DNA from: Siccirubricoccus soli
GTDB taxonomy: Bacteria; Pseudomonadota; Alphaproteobacteria; Acetobacterales; Acetobacteraceae
Direction of reading: 5' to 3'
Length of the DNA: 40,405 nucleotides
Assembly (NCBI RefSeq): GCF_024178315.1
Contig: NZ_JAMZIK010000138.1
Span: forward strand, 1 to 40,405
The notes under the pieces are model-generated. The model made no database searches and was not told where the DNA came from. It saw only the letters and a list, made by a program, of their open reading frames with translations. The translations under genes were made by a program, and so were the position numbers. Shown here piece after piece: positions 1 through 8,888 of this stretch. The first letter of the stretch is position 1; every line of letters begins with the position of its first letter.

Positions 1-2518
1 GCCGCCGGCTCAGCGTGCTGCCGAGGGCGGCGGAGGCATTGGCCGCGCGCAGATTGTCGCGCAGGTAGCTCTGCAGGATGGGGTGCGGGCCGATCTCGAG
101 GAACAGCGCCGGGCCCGCCTCCGCCGCGGCGGCGATGGCGGCGGCGAAGCGCACGGGCTCCCGCAGGTTGCGCCACCAATAGAGTGCGTCGCAGGCTTCC
201 GGGGCCAGCGCCGCGCCGGTGACGGAGGAGAGGAAGGGCACCGACGGCGCCCGGCCTTCCAGGCCGGCGAGGTCGGCAAGCAACCCCTCCCGCAGCCCGT
301 CCATGGCGGCGCTGTGGAAGGCGTAGTCCAGGTCGAGCCGCAGGCAGGACCAGCCGCGCCCGGCGGCAAGCTCGGCCAGCGCCTTCAGCGCCTCCGCCGG
401 GCCCGCGACGGTGACGGCCTCCGGCGCGTTGACGGCGGCGATCTCCAGCGCCGGGCTGATGCCGGCAAGCACCGCCTGCGCCGCCGCCTCCCCGAGGCTG
501 AGCGCGGCCATGCCGCCCTGGCCACGGGTGCGGCCCTGGTGGCGGCTGCGGGCGGCGATGATGCGGGCGGCATCCTCCAGCCCGACCAGCCCCGCCGCTG
601 CAGCGGCCGCCACCTCCCCCACCGAATGGCCGAGGCAGAGGGCGGGGCGGATGCCCTGCTCCGCCAGCGCCGCGACGATGCCGTACTGCACGGCGAAGAG
701 CAGGGGTTGGGCGATCTCGGTCGCCGCCAGCGCCTCGGCGCCGACGCCCTCCGCCAGCCTTGCGGCGACGGACCAGCCGAGCTGCGGCCGCAGCACGGCA
801 TCCGCTTCCTCCACCGCGCGGCGGAAGGCGGGGCTGGCGCGCAGCGTGGCCTCCGCCATGCCGGGCCAGGCGGCGCCATTGCCGCTGAAGACGAAGGCGA
901 CGCCCTGGCCATGCGGCGCCATACCGTCGCTGGCCAGGCCCCGCGCCGCCGCGCCCGCCCGCCACATGGCGAGCTGGCCGGCAATGGCCGCCGGATCCTC
1001 GGCGCGGATGGCCAGGCGATGCGGGTGCAGGTCGCGATGCCGGGCGGCGCCGCGCAGCAAGGCGGGGATGGCCGGCGCCGGCGTCGCCTGCAGCCGGTCC
1101 TGCCACTGCCCGGCCAGGGCCTTCAGGCCAGCGGCGCTACGGGCGGAGAGCAGCAGGGGCGGCGGCAGGGCCGGCGCAGCCTCCTGCCGCGGCAAGGCGG
1201 CGGGCGCGGGCCCGAGCAGGGCGCAGGCATTGGTGCCGCCGAAGCCGAAGCTGTTCACCCCGACCACGGCGCGGCGGCGGCGCGGCAGCTCCTCCAGCGA
1301 CTCGGGCAGGCGGAGGCCGAGGCCGGCGAAGTCGATCCCCGGGTTCAGCGGGCCATGGCTGAGGCTGGGCGGGATCTGCCCCTGCTCCAGCACCAGCATC
1401 GCCTTCAGCAGCCCGGCGATGCCGGAGGCCGGCTCGGTATGGCCGATATTGCCCTTGGCCGAGCCGATCGGCAGGGCGCCGGCCTCGCCACGGCGGCGGC
1501 CGATGGCGGCGCCGATGGCGCCCGCCTCCAGCGGGTCGCCGATCGGGGTGCCGGTGCCATGCGCCTCGAAGTAGGAGAGCCGGTCGGGGGTGACGCCGGC
1601 CTCGCCCATCACCTGCTCGATCAGCGCCGCCTGCGCCTCCTGGCTCGGCAGGGAGAGGCCAAGGGTGCGGCCGGCGGCATTCACCCCGGTGCCGAGGATG
1701 ACGGCGCGGATGGCATCGCCCTCCGCCAGCGCGTCCTCAAGGCGCTTGAGGATGACAACGCCGGCGCCCTCCGCCCGCACATAGCCATCCGCCCCCGCGC
1801 CGAAGGCCTGGCAGCGGCCGCGGGCGGACAGCATGCCGGCGCGGGCGAAGCCGATGAAGGGGAAGGGCGAAAGCAGCAAATTCACCCCGCCGACGATGGC
1901 GGCAGGCAGCCGGCCGGCCCGCAGCGCCTCGCAGGCCCAGTGCAGCGCGACGAGGGAGGAGGAGCAGGCGGTGTCGATGGTCTGGGCCGGGCCGGCCAGG
2001 TCGAAGACGTTGCCGATGCGGTTGGCGAGGATGGACAGCGCGCTGCCCGTCATGAAGTAGCGGTCGCCGGCCGCCGCATCCGCCTGGCGGAGATCGCCGT
2101 AATCGGTGAGGGAGGCGCCGACGAAGACGCCGGTGAGGCTGCCGGCGAGGCGCGAGGGCGGCAGCCCGGCATCCTCCAGCGCGTCATGCGCCACTTCCAG
2201 CAGCAGGCGCTGCTGCGGGTCCATCTCGGCGGCCTCGCGCGGCGAGATGCCGAAGGCGGCGGGGTCGAAGCCCGCGATGTCCTCCAGCACCCCGGCGGCG
2301 AAGGAGTAGGATTTCCCCGGCTCCCCCTTCCGCGGATGGGCGAAGAATTCGCGGCTGAAGCGGCTGGCGGGGATCTCCGTCACCGCATCCCGCCCGGCCG
2401 CGAGCAGGGACCAGTATTCCTCCAGCGCCGAGGCGCCGGGCAGGCGGCAGGCGGCGCCGATGATGGCGATGGCGCCGTCGGCGCGGCGCCGCGGACGCGC
2501 CTCGGACCGCGGCGTCAT
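1..2518 (-). CDS. Type I polyketide synthase, KS-AT part (3' end outside window)
   Basis: Read from ATG at 2518 leftward with no stop to base 1, giving 839 residues. The N-terminal half is a ketosynthase: active-site DTACSSSL with Cys185, then EAHGTGTPIGDP with His320 and KGNIGHTEPASG with His360, so the Cys-His-His triad is complete. After a linker comes an acyltransferase with GHSVGE (Ser632) and a YAFHS specificity box; the AFH form resembles malonyl-CoA-type ATs, although Tyr in the first place is mixed. No N-terminal loading or docking domain precedes the KS. ATG overlaps the TGA of the upstream glycosyltransferase (ATGA), so the two are translationally coupled. By family knowledge it condenses acyl-CoA extender units; later domains (KR/DH/ER/ACP) and the product cannot be seen. 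A long open frame on the other strand is a high-GC shadow. Confidence 0.93.
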   Translation of the reverse strand, partial: MTPRSEARPRRRADGAIAIIGAACRLPGASALEEYWSLLAAGRDAVTEIPASRFSREFFAHPRKGEPGKSYSFAAGVLEDIAGFDPAAFGISPREAAEMDPQQRLLLEVAHDALEDAGLPPSRLAGSLTGVFVGASLTDYGDLRQADAAAGDRYFMTGSALSILANRIGNVFDLAGPAQTIDTACSSSLVALHWACEALRAGRLPAAIVGGVNLLLSPFPFIGFARAGMLSARGRCQAFGAGADGYVRAEGAGVVILKRLEDALAEGDAIRAVILGTGVNAAGRTLGLSLPSQEAQAALIEQVMGEAGVTPDRLSYFEAHGTGTPIGDPLEAGAIGAAIGRRRGEAGALPIGSAKGNIGHTEPASGIAGLLKAMLVLEQGQIPPSLSHGPLNPGIDFAGLGLRLPESLEELPRRRRAVVGVNSFGFGGTNACALLGPAPAALPRQEAAPALPPPLLLSARSAAGLKALAGQWQDRLQATPAPAIPALLRGAARHRDLHPHRLAIRAEDPAAIAGQLAMWRAGAAARGLASDGMAPHGQGVAFVFSGNGAAWPGMAEATLRASPAFRRAVEEADAVLRPQLGWSVAARLAEGVGAEALAATEIAQPLLFAVQYGIVAALAEQGIRPALCLGHSVGEVAAAAAAGLVGLEDAARIIAARSRHQGRTRGQGGMAALSLGEAAAQAVLAGISPALEIAAVNAPEAVTVAGPAEALKALAELAAGRGWSCLRLDLDYAFHSAAMDGLREGLLADLAGLEGRAPSVPFLSSVTGAALAPEACDALYWWRNLREPVRFAAAIAAAAEAGPALFLEIGPHPILQSYLRDNLRAANASAALGSTLSRR

Positions 2519-3918
2519 GCCGGGGCGGCGCCTGCCGTGGCCGAGGCCAGCGAGAAATCATTGGCAGGGGCGCTGGCGGGGCGGGAGGGCGCGCCGGCCA
2601 CCTCCTCCAGCAGGGCCTCCGTCGCGGCGAAATGCGCCGGCCAGGACGGGGCCACCCAAGTGGCGAGGCGGGCGAGCTGGGCGGCGCGGGTGGGGCTGCC
2701 CGGCGTCGCGTAGTCCAGCACCGCCCGGCGCCAGGCGGCGCCGTCATTGGGCGAGAGGTAGTCCGGTACCGCGCCGCCCACCTCGCGCAGCGCCGGCAGG
2801 TCGGAGGCGATGGCGGGCACGCCGAGGCCGAGGGCCTCCGCGAGCGGCAGCCCATAGCCCTCGGCGAAGCTCGGGAAAAGCAGGGCACGGGCGCCGGCCA
2901 GCACGCGCCGCGCCTCGGCATCCGGCAACGGGCCCAGCTCCTCCACATGGCCGCGCAGCGCCTGGCAGCGCTCCAGCATGCGGAGGATGTGCTCATTCTC
3001 CCAGCCGCGGCGGCCGATCAGCAGCAGGCGGGGGAGCTGCGGCACGCCCTGCTCCGCCAGCTCCCGCCAGAGCTGAAGCAGCAGCAGGTGGTTCTTCCGC
3101 GGCTCGATGGTGCCGAGGCAGACGAAATAGGGCTCGGCCGGCAGCGGGCCCGCGGGCGGCGGCGCCGTCTCCACGCCGAGCGGGGCGATGGCGAGCGGCG
3201 GCAGGGCCCGGCGGGCGCGGGCGAAATGCGGGCGGAGCTCCGCGGCGGTGGCGGCGGAGTTCACCAGCAGCCCATCGGCGAGGGCGGTGACGGTGGTGAC
3301 CCGTGCGGCGTGGTGCGCGACCTGGCGCGGCCTTGTGTATTCCGGATGGGTCAGCGGGATCAGGTCGTGGATGAAGGGGACGAAGCGCATCCCCTCCGCC
3401 TTCAGCGCCCGGAGCCGCGGCGCCGCTTCCAGCGCGCGGTGGGAGGCGATGAGCAGGGTGGTGCGCTGCCCGGCGCCAAGCCAGGCGGCAAGGCCCTGGC
3501 GCCCGGCCCCCAGGGCGAGTCGCGCCTGCAGCCCGCCGGCCAGGCCGCGTGCCCGGCGCAGCGCCGCGCTGCGGTCCCCGCCGCCCGCCCAGGCTTCCCC
3601 GAGCGCCGCGGCGAATTCCGCCACCGCCTCCTCCGCCACCGCGGCGTACCAGCCGAAGGGGCTTTGCGCGACGAAGCCGCGCTCCCGCGCCGGGCGGGTC
3701 AGCCAATGGCGGGCATAGGCCATTTCCACCCGGTCGATGCCGGAGGGGGTGGTGCGGCGCACGGTGGAGAGCAGGCGGGAGATGTCGAGCAGGGTGCGGT
3801 GCGGCGCCACCCTGCCGGCCATGGGTGGGCGGGCCGCCAGGCGCGCCGGGCTGGGCAGCCGGGTGGCACCGTTGCGGGTGACGGCCGGGAGCTGGCCGCC
3901 TGGTGACAGCGACGCCAT
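2515..3918 (-). CDS. Glycosyltransferase family 4 (GT-B fold)
   Basis: About 467 residues. The C-terminal half has the GT4 nucleotide-sugar site: VCLGTIEPRKNH near the start of the second Rossmann domain, LLLIGRRGWE, and FPSFAEGYGLPLAEAL with the E-x7-E motif, followed by GVPAIASDLPALREV. The N-terminal acceptor domain (DISRLL, TPSGIDRVEMAYARHW) resembles bacterial polysaccharide/glycolipid transferases of the RfaB type. I chose ATG 3918 because AGGGA lies 8 nt before it; an in-frame ATG at 3960 would add 14 unremarkable residues. The gene ends by overlapping the PKS start by 4 bp, which suggests that sugar transfer acts on the polyketide or lipid made by the PKS, or builds a shared surface glycolipid. 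Donor and acceptor cannot be told from sequence. Confidence 0.9.
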   Translation of the reverse strand: MASLSPGGQLPAVTRNGATRLPSPARLAARPPMAGRVAPHRTLLDISRLLSTVRRTTPSGIDRVEMAYARHWLTRPARERGFVAQSPFGWYAAVAEEAVAEFAAALGEAWAGGGDRSAALRRARGLAGGLQARLALGAGRQGLAAWLGAGQRTTLLIASHRALEAAPRLRALKAEGMRFVPFIHDLIPLTHPEYTRPRQVAHHAARVTTVTALADGLLVNSAATAAELRPHFARARRALPPLAIAPLGVETAPPPAGPLPAEPYFVCLGTIEPRKNHLLLLQLWRELAEQGVPQLPRLLLIGRRGWENEHILRMLERCQALRGHVEELGPLPDAEARRVLAGARALLFPSFAEGYGLPLAEALGLGVPAIASDLPALREVGGAVPDYLSPNDGAAWRRAVLDYATPGSPTRAAQLARLATWVAPSWPAHFAATEALLEEVAGAPSRPASAPANDFSLASATAGAAPA

Positions 3919-4057
3919 GTGCGAGGTCCCTATCGCGGGCCGGCTGGCGGCGTCAACCATGGCGGAGCCCGCCCTGCCCCGTCCGGAGGACGGGCTGCGT
4001 TGACAGGGGGTGGGCAGGGTTCATCCTGCCGGCTTGGCCGGAGAGGGGAGGCAGGAC

Positions 4058-4489
4058 GTGGCGGAGCGGATCTGGAAGCGTGACATCGACGCCGCCTCCT
4101 TCCTCGCGCAGCATGACGCAACGCTGCCCGGGCTGCTCGGCGTCCGGATGCTGGAGTTCGGGCCAGACTTCGCCCGCGCCGCCATGCCGGTGGATAGCCG
4201 GCATGTGCAGCCCTTCGGCATCCTCCACGGGGGCGGCAGCGTTGTGCTGGCGGAGACCATCGGCTCCTATTGCAGCCTGCTCTGCACGGAGGAGGGGAAT
4301 CGCTGCGTCGGGGTGGAGGTCTCGGCCAGCCATCTGGCGCCGGTCTTCGCGGGCGATACGGTGGAGGCGCTGTGCCGCCCCCTCCGGCTCGGGCGCAAAT
4401 TGCACGTCTGGCACATCGAGCTGCGGCGGGGCGATGGGACGCTGAGCTGCGTGGCCCGGCTGACCACTGCGGTGCAGGCGGCGCGTTGA
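4058..4489 (+). CDS. Hotdog-fold acyl-CoA thioesterase, YdiI/EntH (PaaI) type
   Basis: 143 residues from GTG 4058, chosen because a strong GGGGAGG Shine-Dalgarno sits just upstream and the protein then starts like E. coli YdiI/MenI (IWKR near the N terminus). The conserved stretch MPVDSRHVQPFG leads to LHGGGSVVLAET (His57, catalytic Glu66), and the end RLTTAV also matches that family. An in-frame ATG at 4010 would add 16 residues without family support. The enzyme should hydrolyse an acyl- or aroyl-CoA thioester in the cytoplasm. It is divergent from the glycosyltransferase-PKS pair across 139 bp, so it may serve as an editing or releasing thioesterase for that pathway. This is inference only; a general CoA-recycling role is equally possible. 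Confidence 0.9.
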   Translation: MAERIWKRDIDAASFLAQHDATLPGLLGVRMLEFGPDFARAAMPVDSRHVQPFGILHGGGSVVLAETIGSYCSLLCTEEGNRCVGVEVSASHLAPVFAGDTVEALCRPLRLGRKLHVWHIELRRGDGTLSCVARLTTAVQAAR

Positions 4490-4887
4490 GCTGGGGCGGC
4501 AAGCGTCGCGACGGGCATCGGTGGCCACCAGCAGGACTCCTTCCCGGCCGGCGGCGCCTCATGCGCCGCCACCCGCAAACGCTAGCAGAGCCTACTTAAC
4601 CGATGATTGGCAGCGCCGCGACAACCGGACCGAATCCTTTCCGTAAAGCTTCGTCCCATTGACCATCTATCAGCGGTTGTCGCGATGAAGTGAAATGAAA
4701 TGACGGAGGCCGAAATGGTTGTGATGCCGCCGGCACAATTTCGCTTAGGACCTCCTCCTATAACGGGGCGGCAGCACGGCGTACTGCCGGCGGTGGCCGG
4801 CGAGGCGCAGCCTTGGCCAGGTGCCGGCATGACGAGTATCGATTCCGGCTTGCGGCGACCGCAGCCGGCGCGGAGGGAATGGGCGGC
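4490..4887. other. 398-bp intergenic region between thioesterase and response regulator
   Basis: No convincing gene. Base composition drops to clearly lower GC around 4580-4770, which stands out in this window and suits a promoter region. TATAAC at 4759-4764 is a possible -10 for the response regulator, but I find no good -35 at the right spacing. A 63-codon open frame from ATG 4700 has no recognisable features and runs into the regulator start, so it was not called. Confidence 0.4.
4550..4570 (+). terminator. Hairpin after thioesterase gene
   Basis: Perfect 8-bp stem GGCGGCGC/GCGCCGCC around a CTCAT loop, 60 bp after the thioesterase stop. There is no T-run, as is usual for terminators in very GC-rich genomes. 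Confidence 0.5.
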
Positions 4888-5247
4888 ATGACACGCTTGA
4901 ATGGGCGGCGCATCCTGGTGGTGGAGGATGAGGCGCTGGTTGCGATGCTGGTGGAGGACGCGCTGCTGGATGCCGGCGCGACCGTCATCGGCCCCGCGGC
5001 CACCGTGGCGGAGGCGCTGGTCCTGATAGAGCGCGACCTGCCGGAGGTGGCGGTGCTCGATCTCAACCTGGCGGGCGAGACCTCGACGCCGGTGGCCGAT
5101 GTGCTGGCGGCGCGGGGTGTGCCCTTCGTGGTGGCGACCGGCTATGGCGCGGAAGGGCTGCCGCCCGGCCATGCCAGCGTGCCGGTGCTGGCCAAGCCCT
5201 ACGACCCGGACGACCTGACCCAGGCGCTGGCCCGGCTGTGCCGGTGA
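4888..5247 (+). CDS. Single-domain response regulator (CheY-like receiver)
   Basis: 119 residues forming one receiver domain and no output domain: acidic pair in VVEDEALV (Glu13, Asp14), phospho-acceptor Asp58 in AVLDLNLAGE, Thr84 in VVATGYG and Lys103 in LAKPYDPDDL. ATG 4888 is chosen because GGAGGG lies about 10 nt upstream; the in-frame ATG at 4879 would be too close to that site. It resembles receivers that work with HWE/HisKA2 sensor kinases in alphaproteobacteria, but no kinase lies in the window, so its partner is unknown. A hairpin at 5253-5280 separates it from tkt, which suggests it is transcribed alone. Confidence 0.88.
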   Translation: MTRLNGRRILVVEDEALVAMLVEDALLDAGATVIGPAATVAEALVLIERDLPEVAVLDLNLAGETSTPVADVLAARGVPFVVATGYGAEGLPPGHASVPVLAKPYDPDDLTQALARLCR

Positions 5248-5252
5248 GGCCA

Positions 5253-5280
5253 CCGCGCCGCGCCGGAAGGCGCGCCGCGG
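5253..5280 (+). terminator. Hairpin terminator after response regulator
   Basis: Six-bp stem CGCGCC/GGCGCG with a GGAA tetraloop, extended by CCGCG/CGCGG across a single C-C mismatch. It starts 6 bp after the regulator stop. No T-run follows. Confidence 0.6.
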
Positions 5281-5395
5281 CAGGGGGAGGGGGCAGGGCA
5301 ACCGGCAGGCCGGCGGCGGCCGGTGCCGGGGCGGCCGCGGGTTGCCGCCTTCCGGGGGGCACCTTATAGGGCGGGCCAACCCGGAGGTGCCCTGA

Positions 5396-7435
5396 ATGGC
5401 CAGCCTTGATCCCATCCCCGGCGCCGCCAACCCGGCCCTCGCCGTCCAGGCCGAACTGCTCGCCCGGCCGGCGACCGAAGCCAGGCGGATGGCGGATGCG
5501 ATCCGCGCGCTGGCGATCGATGCGGTGGAGAAGGCCAAGTCCGGCCATCCCGGCATGCCGCTCGGCATGGCGGATGCGGCGACGGCGCTGTGGACGCGCT
5601 TCCTGAAATTCGACGCCGCGGACCCGCGCTGGCCGGATCGCGACCGCTTCGTGCTGAGCGCCGGCCACGGCTCCATGCTGCTCTACGCCCTGCTGCACCT
5701 GACCGGGCAGGCAGGCATGGGGATCGAGGACCTCAAGCGCTTCCGCCAACTGCACTCCCCGGCGGCCGGCCATCCGGAATATGGCGAGCATCCGGGCATC
5801 GAGACCACCACCGGTCCGCTCGGCCAGGGCATCGCCAACGCTGTCGGCATGGCGATCGCGGAGCGGCTGCTGGCGGCGCGCTTCGGCAAATCCCTGGTCG
5901 ATCACCGCACCTGGGTCATCGCCGGCGATGGCTGCCTGCAGGAAGGCATCAGCCATGAGGCGGCGAGCCTCGCCGGGCATCTCTGCCTGGAGAAGCTTTG
6001 CGTCCTCTGGGACGACAACAGCGTCACCATCGACGGCTCGACCGACCTCTCCTTCACCGACGACACGCTGAAGCGTTTCGCCGCCTATGGCTGGGCGGTG
6101 CGCCGCGTGGACGGGCATGATGCGGAAGCGGTGGCGGCGGCGCTGGCCTGGGCCAGCCGCAACCGCAAGCCGACGCTGCTCGCCTGCAAGACCATCATCG
6201 GCTTCTCCGCCCCGACCAAGGCCGGCACGGCAGGCAGCCATGGCAGCCCGCTCGGCCCGGACGAGGCGGCGGCGGCGAAGAGCGCGCTCGGCTGGAACCA
6301 CCCGCCCTTCGAGGTGCCGGAGGGGCTGCGGGCCCAGTGGGAGGCCGCCGGGCGCCGCAGCGCCGGCACGCGGCGCAGCTGGCTGAAGCGCCTGGCCAAG
6401 CACCCGCAGCGCGAGGAATTCGAGCGCGCCATCGCCGGCCGCCTGCCGGAAAGCTGGCACGAGGCGCTGGCCGCGCTGCGCGCCGCGACCGCCGAGCAGA
6501 AGCCGAAGCTCGCCACCCGCGTCGCCTCCCAGAAGGCGCTGGAGGCGCTGGTGCCGGCGGTGCCGGAGATGGTCGGCGGCTCGGCCGACCTCACCGGCTC
6601 CAACAACACCAACGTCAAGGGCATCCCCGCCGTCACGCCGGGGAATTTCGCCGGCCGCTACATCCATTACGGGGTGCGCGAGCACGGCATGGCGGCGGCC
6701 ATGAACGGCATGGCGCTGCATGGCGGCATCATCCCCTATTCCGGCACCTTCCTGGTCTTCGCCGACTACATGCGCCCGGCGATCCGGCTGGCGGCACTGA
6801 TGCGCCAGCGGGTCATCCATGTGCTGACGCATGACAGCATCGGCCTCGGCGAGGACGGCCCGACCCACCAGCCGGTGGAGACCCTGGCGGGTCTGCGCTG
6901 CATCCCGAACCTGGCGGTGTTCCGCCCGGGCGATGCGATGGAGACGGCGGAGTGTTGGGAGCTGGCGGTGAAGCGGGCGGACGGGCCCTCGGTGCTCGCC
7001 CTCTCCCGCCAGAACCTCGCCGCCTTCCGCACCGATGCGGGCGAGAATCGCTGCGCCCGCGGCGGCTATGTCGTCGCGGAGGCGGAGGGGCCGCGGCAGG
7101 CGACGCTGATCGCCACCGGCTCCGAGGTGGGCGTGGCGCTGGCGGCGCGGACGGCGCTGGCGGCGGAGGGGATCGCGACCGCGGTGGTCTCCCTGCCGTG
7201 TTGGGAACTCTTTGCCGCGCAGGACGCCAGCTACCGGGAGCAGGTGCTGGGCCCGGCGCTGCGCGTCGGCATCGAGGCGGCAATCGGCTTCGGCTGGGAG
7301 CGCTGGCTGGGGCCGGAGGGCCTGTTCATCGGCATGTCGGGCTTCGGCGCCAGCGCCCCGGCTGACGATCTGTTCAGGCATTTCGGCATCACGCCGGAAG
7401 CCGTGGCCAGTGCGGTGAAAAAACGCCTAGGATAG
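5396..7435 (+). CDS. tkt: Transketolase
   Basis: 679 residues, the normal length. It moves two-carbon ketol units between sugar phosphates in the pentose-phosphate or Calvin cycle, using thiamine diphosphate and a divalent metal. Visible motifs run in order: [12 protein letters not shown] near residue 45, [24 protein letters not shown], the ThDP-metal motif GDGCLQEG with downstream [10 protein letters not shown], then the pyrimidine-domain [14 protein letters not shown] (catalytic Glu) and [13 protein letters not shown] strong GGAGGTG precedes ATG 5396. Only 30 bp separate it from gap, so tkt-gap are very likely one operon, with pgk following beyond a structured repeat. Such tkt-gap-pgk clusters serve central carbon metabolism; no RuBisCO or phosphoribulokinase is in view, so a Calvin-cycle role is not shown. 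Confidence 0.97.
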   Translation: MASLDPIPGAANPALAVQAELLARPATEARRMADAIRALAIDAVEKAKSGHPGMPLGMADAATALWTRFLKFDAADPRWPDRDRFVLSAGHGSMLLYALLHLTGQAGMGIEDLKRFRQLHSPAAGHPEYGEHPGIETTTGPLGQGIANAVGMAIAERLLAARFGKSLVDHRTWVIAGDGCLQEGISHEAASLAGHLCLEKLCVLWDDNSVTIDGSTDLSFTDDTLKRFAAYGWAVRRVDGHDAEAVAAALAWASRNRKPTLLACKTIIGFSAPTKAGTAGSHGSPLGPDEAAAAKSALGWNHPPFEVPEGLRAQWEAAGRRSAGTRRSWLKRLAKHPQREEFERAIAGRLPESWHEALAALRAATAEQKPKLATRVASQKALEALVPAVPEMVGGSADLTGSNNTNVKGIPAVTPGNFAGRYIHYGVREHGMAAAMNGMALHGGIIPYSGTFLVFADYMRPAIRLAALMRQRVIHVLTHDSIGLGEDGPTHQPVETLAGLRCIPNLAVFRPGDAMETAECWELAVKRADGPSVLALSRQNLAAFRTDAGENRCARGGYVVAEAEGPRQATLIATGSEVGVALAARTALAAEGIATAVVSLPCWELFAAQDASYREQVLGPALRVGIEAAIGFGWERWLGPEGLFIGMSGFGASAPADDLFRHFGITPEAVASAVKKRLG

Positions 7436-7465
7436 GCCAGCGATAAACGGGAAAGGGTGACGGAT

Positions 7466-8482
7466 ATGGCCGTGAAGGTCGCCATCAACGGGTTCGGGCG
7501 CATCGGCCGCCTGGTGCTGCGGGCGATGATCGAGAGCGGGCGCAGCGATGTGGAATGCGTCGCGATCAACGACCTCGGCTCGGTCGAGGCGAATGCCCAT
7601 CTCTTCCGCTATGACAGCGTGCATGGCCGCTTCCCCGGCGAGGTGGCGGTGGACGGCAACAAGCTCATCATCACCGCCAATGGCCGCACCTATGCGCCCA
7701 TTACCGTGAGCGCCGAGCGCGACCCGACCAAGGTGCCCTTCCAGGGCGTGGACGTCGCCGCCGAGTGCACCGGTATCTTCACCAGCAAGGAGAAGGCCTC
7801 CGCGCTGCTCCAGGCCGGGGCGCGCAAGGTGGTGATCTCGGCGCCGGGCGACAACGCGGATGCGACCATCGTCTACGGCGTGAACCATCGGACGCTGACG
7901 AAGGAGATGACGGTCATCTCCAACGCCTCCTGCACCACCAACTGCCTGGCGCCGGTCGCCAAGGTGCTGCACGACAATTTCGGCATCGCCCGCGGCTATA
8001 TGGTGACCATCCACGCCTATACCGGCGACCAGAACACGGTCGATACGCTGCACAAGGACCTGCACCGGGCCCGCGCCGCGGCGGTCTCCGCCATCCCGAC
8101 CTCGACCGGCGCGGCCAAGGCGGTCGGCCTGGTGCTGCCGGAGCTGAAGGGCAAGCTGGACGGCACCGCCATCCGCATCCCCACCCCCAATGTCTCGCTG
8201 GTCTCGCTGGACTTCGTGCCGGTGAAGGACGGCGTGACGAAGGAGGCGGTGAATGCGGCGATGAAGGCGGCGTCCGAGGGCGAGCTGAAGGGCATCCTCG
8301 GCTACAACACCGCGCCGCTCGTCTCCATCGACTTCAACCACAACCCGGCGTCCTCGACCTTCGACGCGACCCAGACCCAGGTAGTGGATGGGGGGCTGGT
8401 CCGCGTGCTGTCCTGGTATGACAATGAGTGGGGCTTCTCCAACCGCATGAGCGACACCATGGCGCTCTTCGGCAGCCTCTGA
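7466..8482 (+). CDS. gap: Glyceraldehyde-3-phosphate dehydrogenase, type I
   Basis: 338 residues. It oxidises and phosphorylates glyceraldehyde 3-phosphate to 1,3-bisphosphoglycerate. The N-terminal Rossmann motif INGFGRIGR is followed by AINDLGS with Asp36, which favours NAD over NADP. The catalytic site SNASCTTNC gives Cys156, and His183 lies in TIHAYTGDQ. The C terminus has the usual [15 protein letters not shown] 7466 has AAGGG 8 nt upstream; a GTG at 7457 in frame would add three residues. It is second in the tkt-gap unit, and its stop is 3 nt before a 14-bp perfect hairpin that opens a family 1 repeat. Confidence 0.97.
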   Translation: MAVKVAINGFGRIGRLVLRAMIESGRSDVECVAINDLGSVEANAHLFRYDSVHGRFPGEVAVDGNKLIITANGRTYAPITVSAERDPTKVPFQGVDVAAECTGIFTSKEKASALLQAGARKVVISAPGDNADATIVYGVNHRTLTKEMTVISNASCTTNCLAPVAKVLHDNFGIARGYMVTIHAYTGDQNTVDTLHKDLHRARAAAVSAIPTSTGAAKAVGLVLPELKGKLDGTAIRIPTPNVSLVSLDFVPVKDGVTKEAVNAAMKAASEGELKGILGYNTAPLVSIDFNHNPASSTFDATQTQVVDGGLVRVLSWYDNEWGFSNRMSDTMALFGSL

Positions 8483-8485
8483 TCT

Positions 8486-8517
8486 CCCTGTGACGCCGCT
8501 TGCGCGGCGTCACAGGG
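8486..8517 (+). terminator. Strong hairpin terminator of tkt-gap
   Basis: Perfect 14-bp stem (arms 8486-8499 and 8504-8517) with a TTGC loop, starting 3 nt after the gap stop. It is the proximal hairpin of the family 1 repeat, and its arms differ in sequence from the other copies. Confidence 0.75.
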
Positions 8518-8580
8518 GCCCCGGGATCGCCTGAGGCCCGGGGCCTCGCACAGCCAGCCGCGGCAAAGCCGCGGCTGGGC
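8486..8580 (+). repeat. Family 1 structured intergenic repeat, copy 1 (after gap)
   Basis: Three consecutive hairpins: 8486-8517 (14 bp), 8517-8545 (GGCCCCGGG/CCCGGGGCC, 9 bp) and 8554-8578 (CCAGCCGCGGC, AAA loop, 11 bp). Read on the other strand it matches the copies at 17844-17936 and 20696-20788: distal hairpin, then GGCTGTGCGAGGCCCCGGG, spacer, then the proximal hairpin. The proximal hairpin always faces the stop codon of the neighbouring gene. Confidence 0.8.
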
Positions 8581-8888
8581 ACCGGAAAGCGCCGGCTCCG
8601 GCGGCCCGCCTTCATCACCCTTCGGTTCGGCGTTGACCAGGCAGAATCCCATGGTGGCGGTGGGATCGATGACGGCGCCGCTGCCGCTTGCCATCCTGAC
8701 CAAGCCCAGGCCGATACCGCTCCTCTGAGGATGGTCTGGCCTGCGGCCCGGGGCAGGCTGTCCGGGGGTTGATCCTTTCCCTGCTGCCGCTCGTCGTTCA
8801 GTGATTTCCTGTTGCGGTGGATTGCTCTAGGACCGGGGCATCGCGCCGGCGCGCCGCCGGCCTTGCCGCCATGCCAGGGACCGATCCG
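8581..8888. other. 308-bp region before pgk
   Basis: Nothing resembling a gene. Its first part, around 8580-8605, extends the family 1 repeat with weak similarity to bases near 17835. I cannot identify a promoter for pgk with confidence. The remainder shows no repeat or hairpin that I can support. Confidence 0.4.

Noticed and set aside
83-2713. 876-codon open frame on the plus strand over the PKS
   Set aside because: Antisense shadow caused by high GC at third positions; product is low-complexity Gly/Ala/Arg/Gln without any domain, while the minus strand encodes a clear KS-AT.
4700-4891. 63-codon open frame between thioesterase and response regulator
   Set aside because: No ribosome site of note, no family, and it overlaps the regulator start.
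8302-8703. Minus-strand open frame overlapping gap and family 1 copy 1
   Set aside because: Overlaps the well-supported gap gene, and its middle part only translates the structured repeat; repeated translations like this are expected wherever the element occurs.
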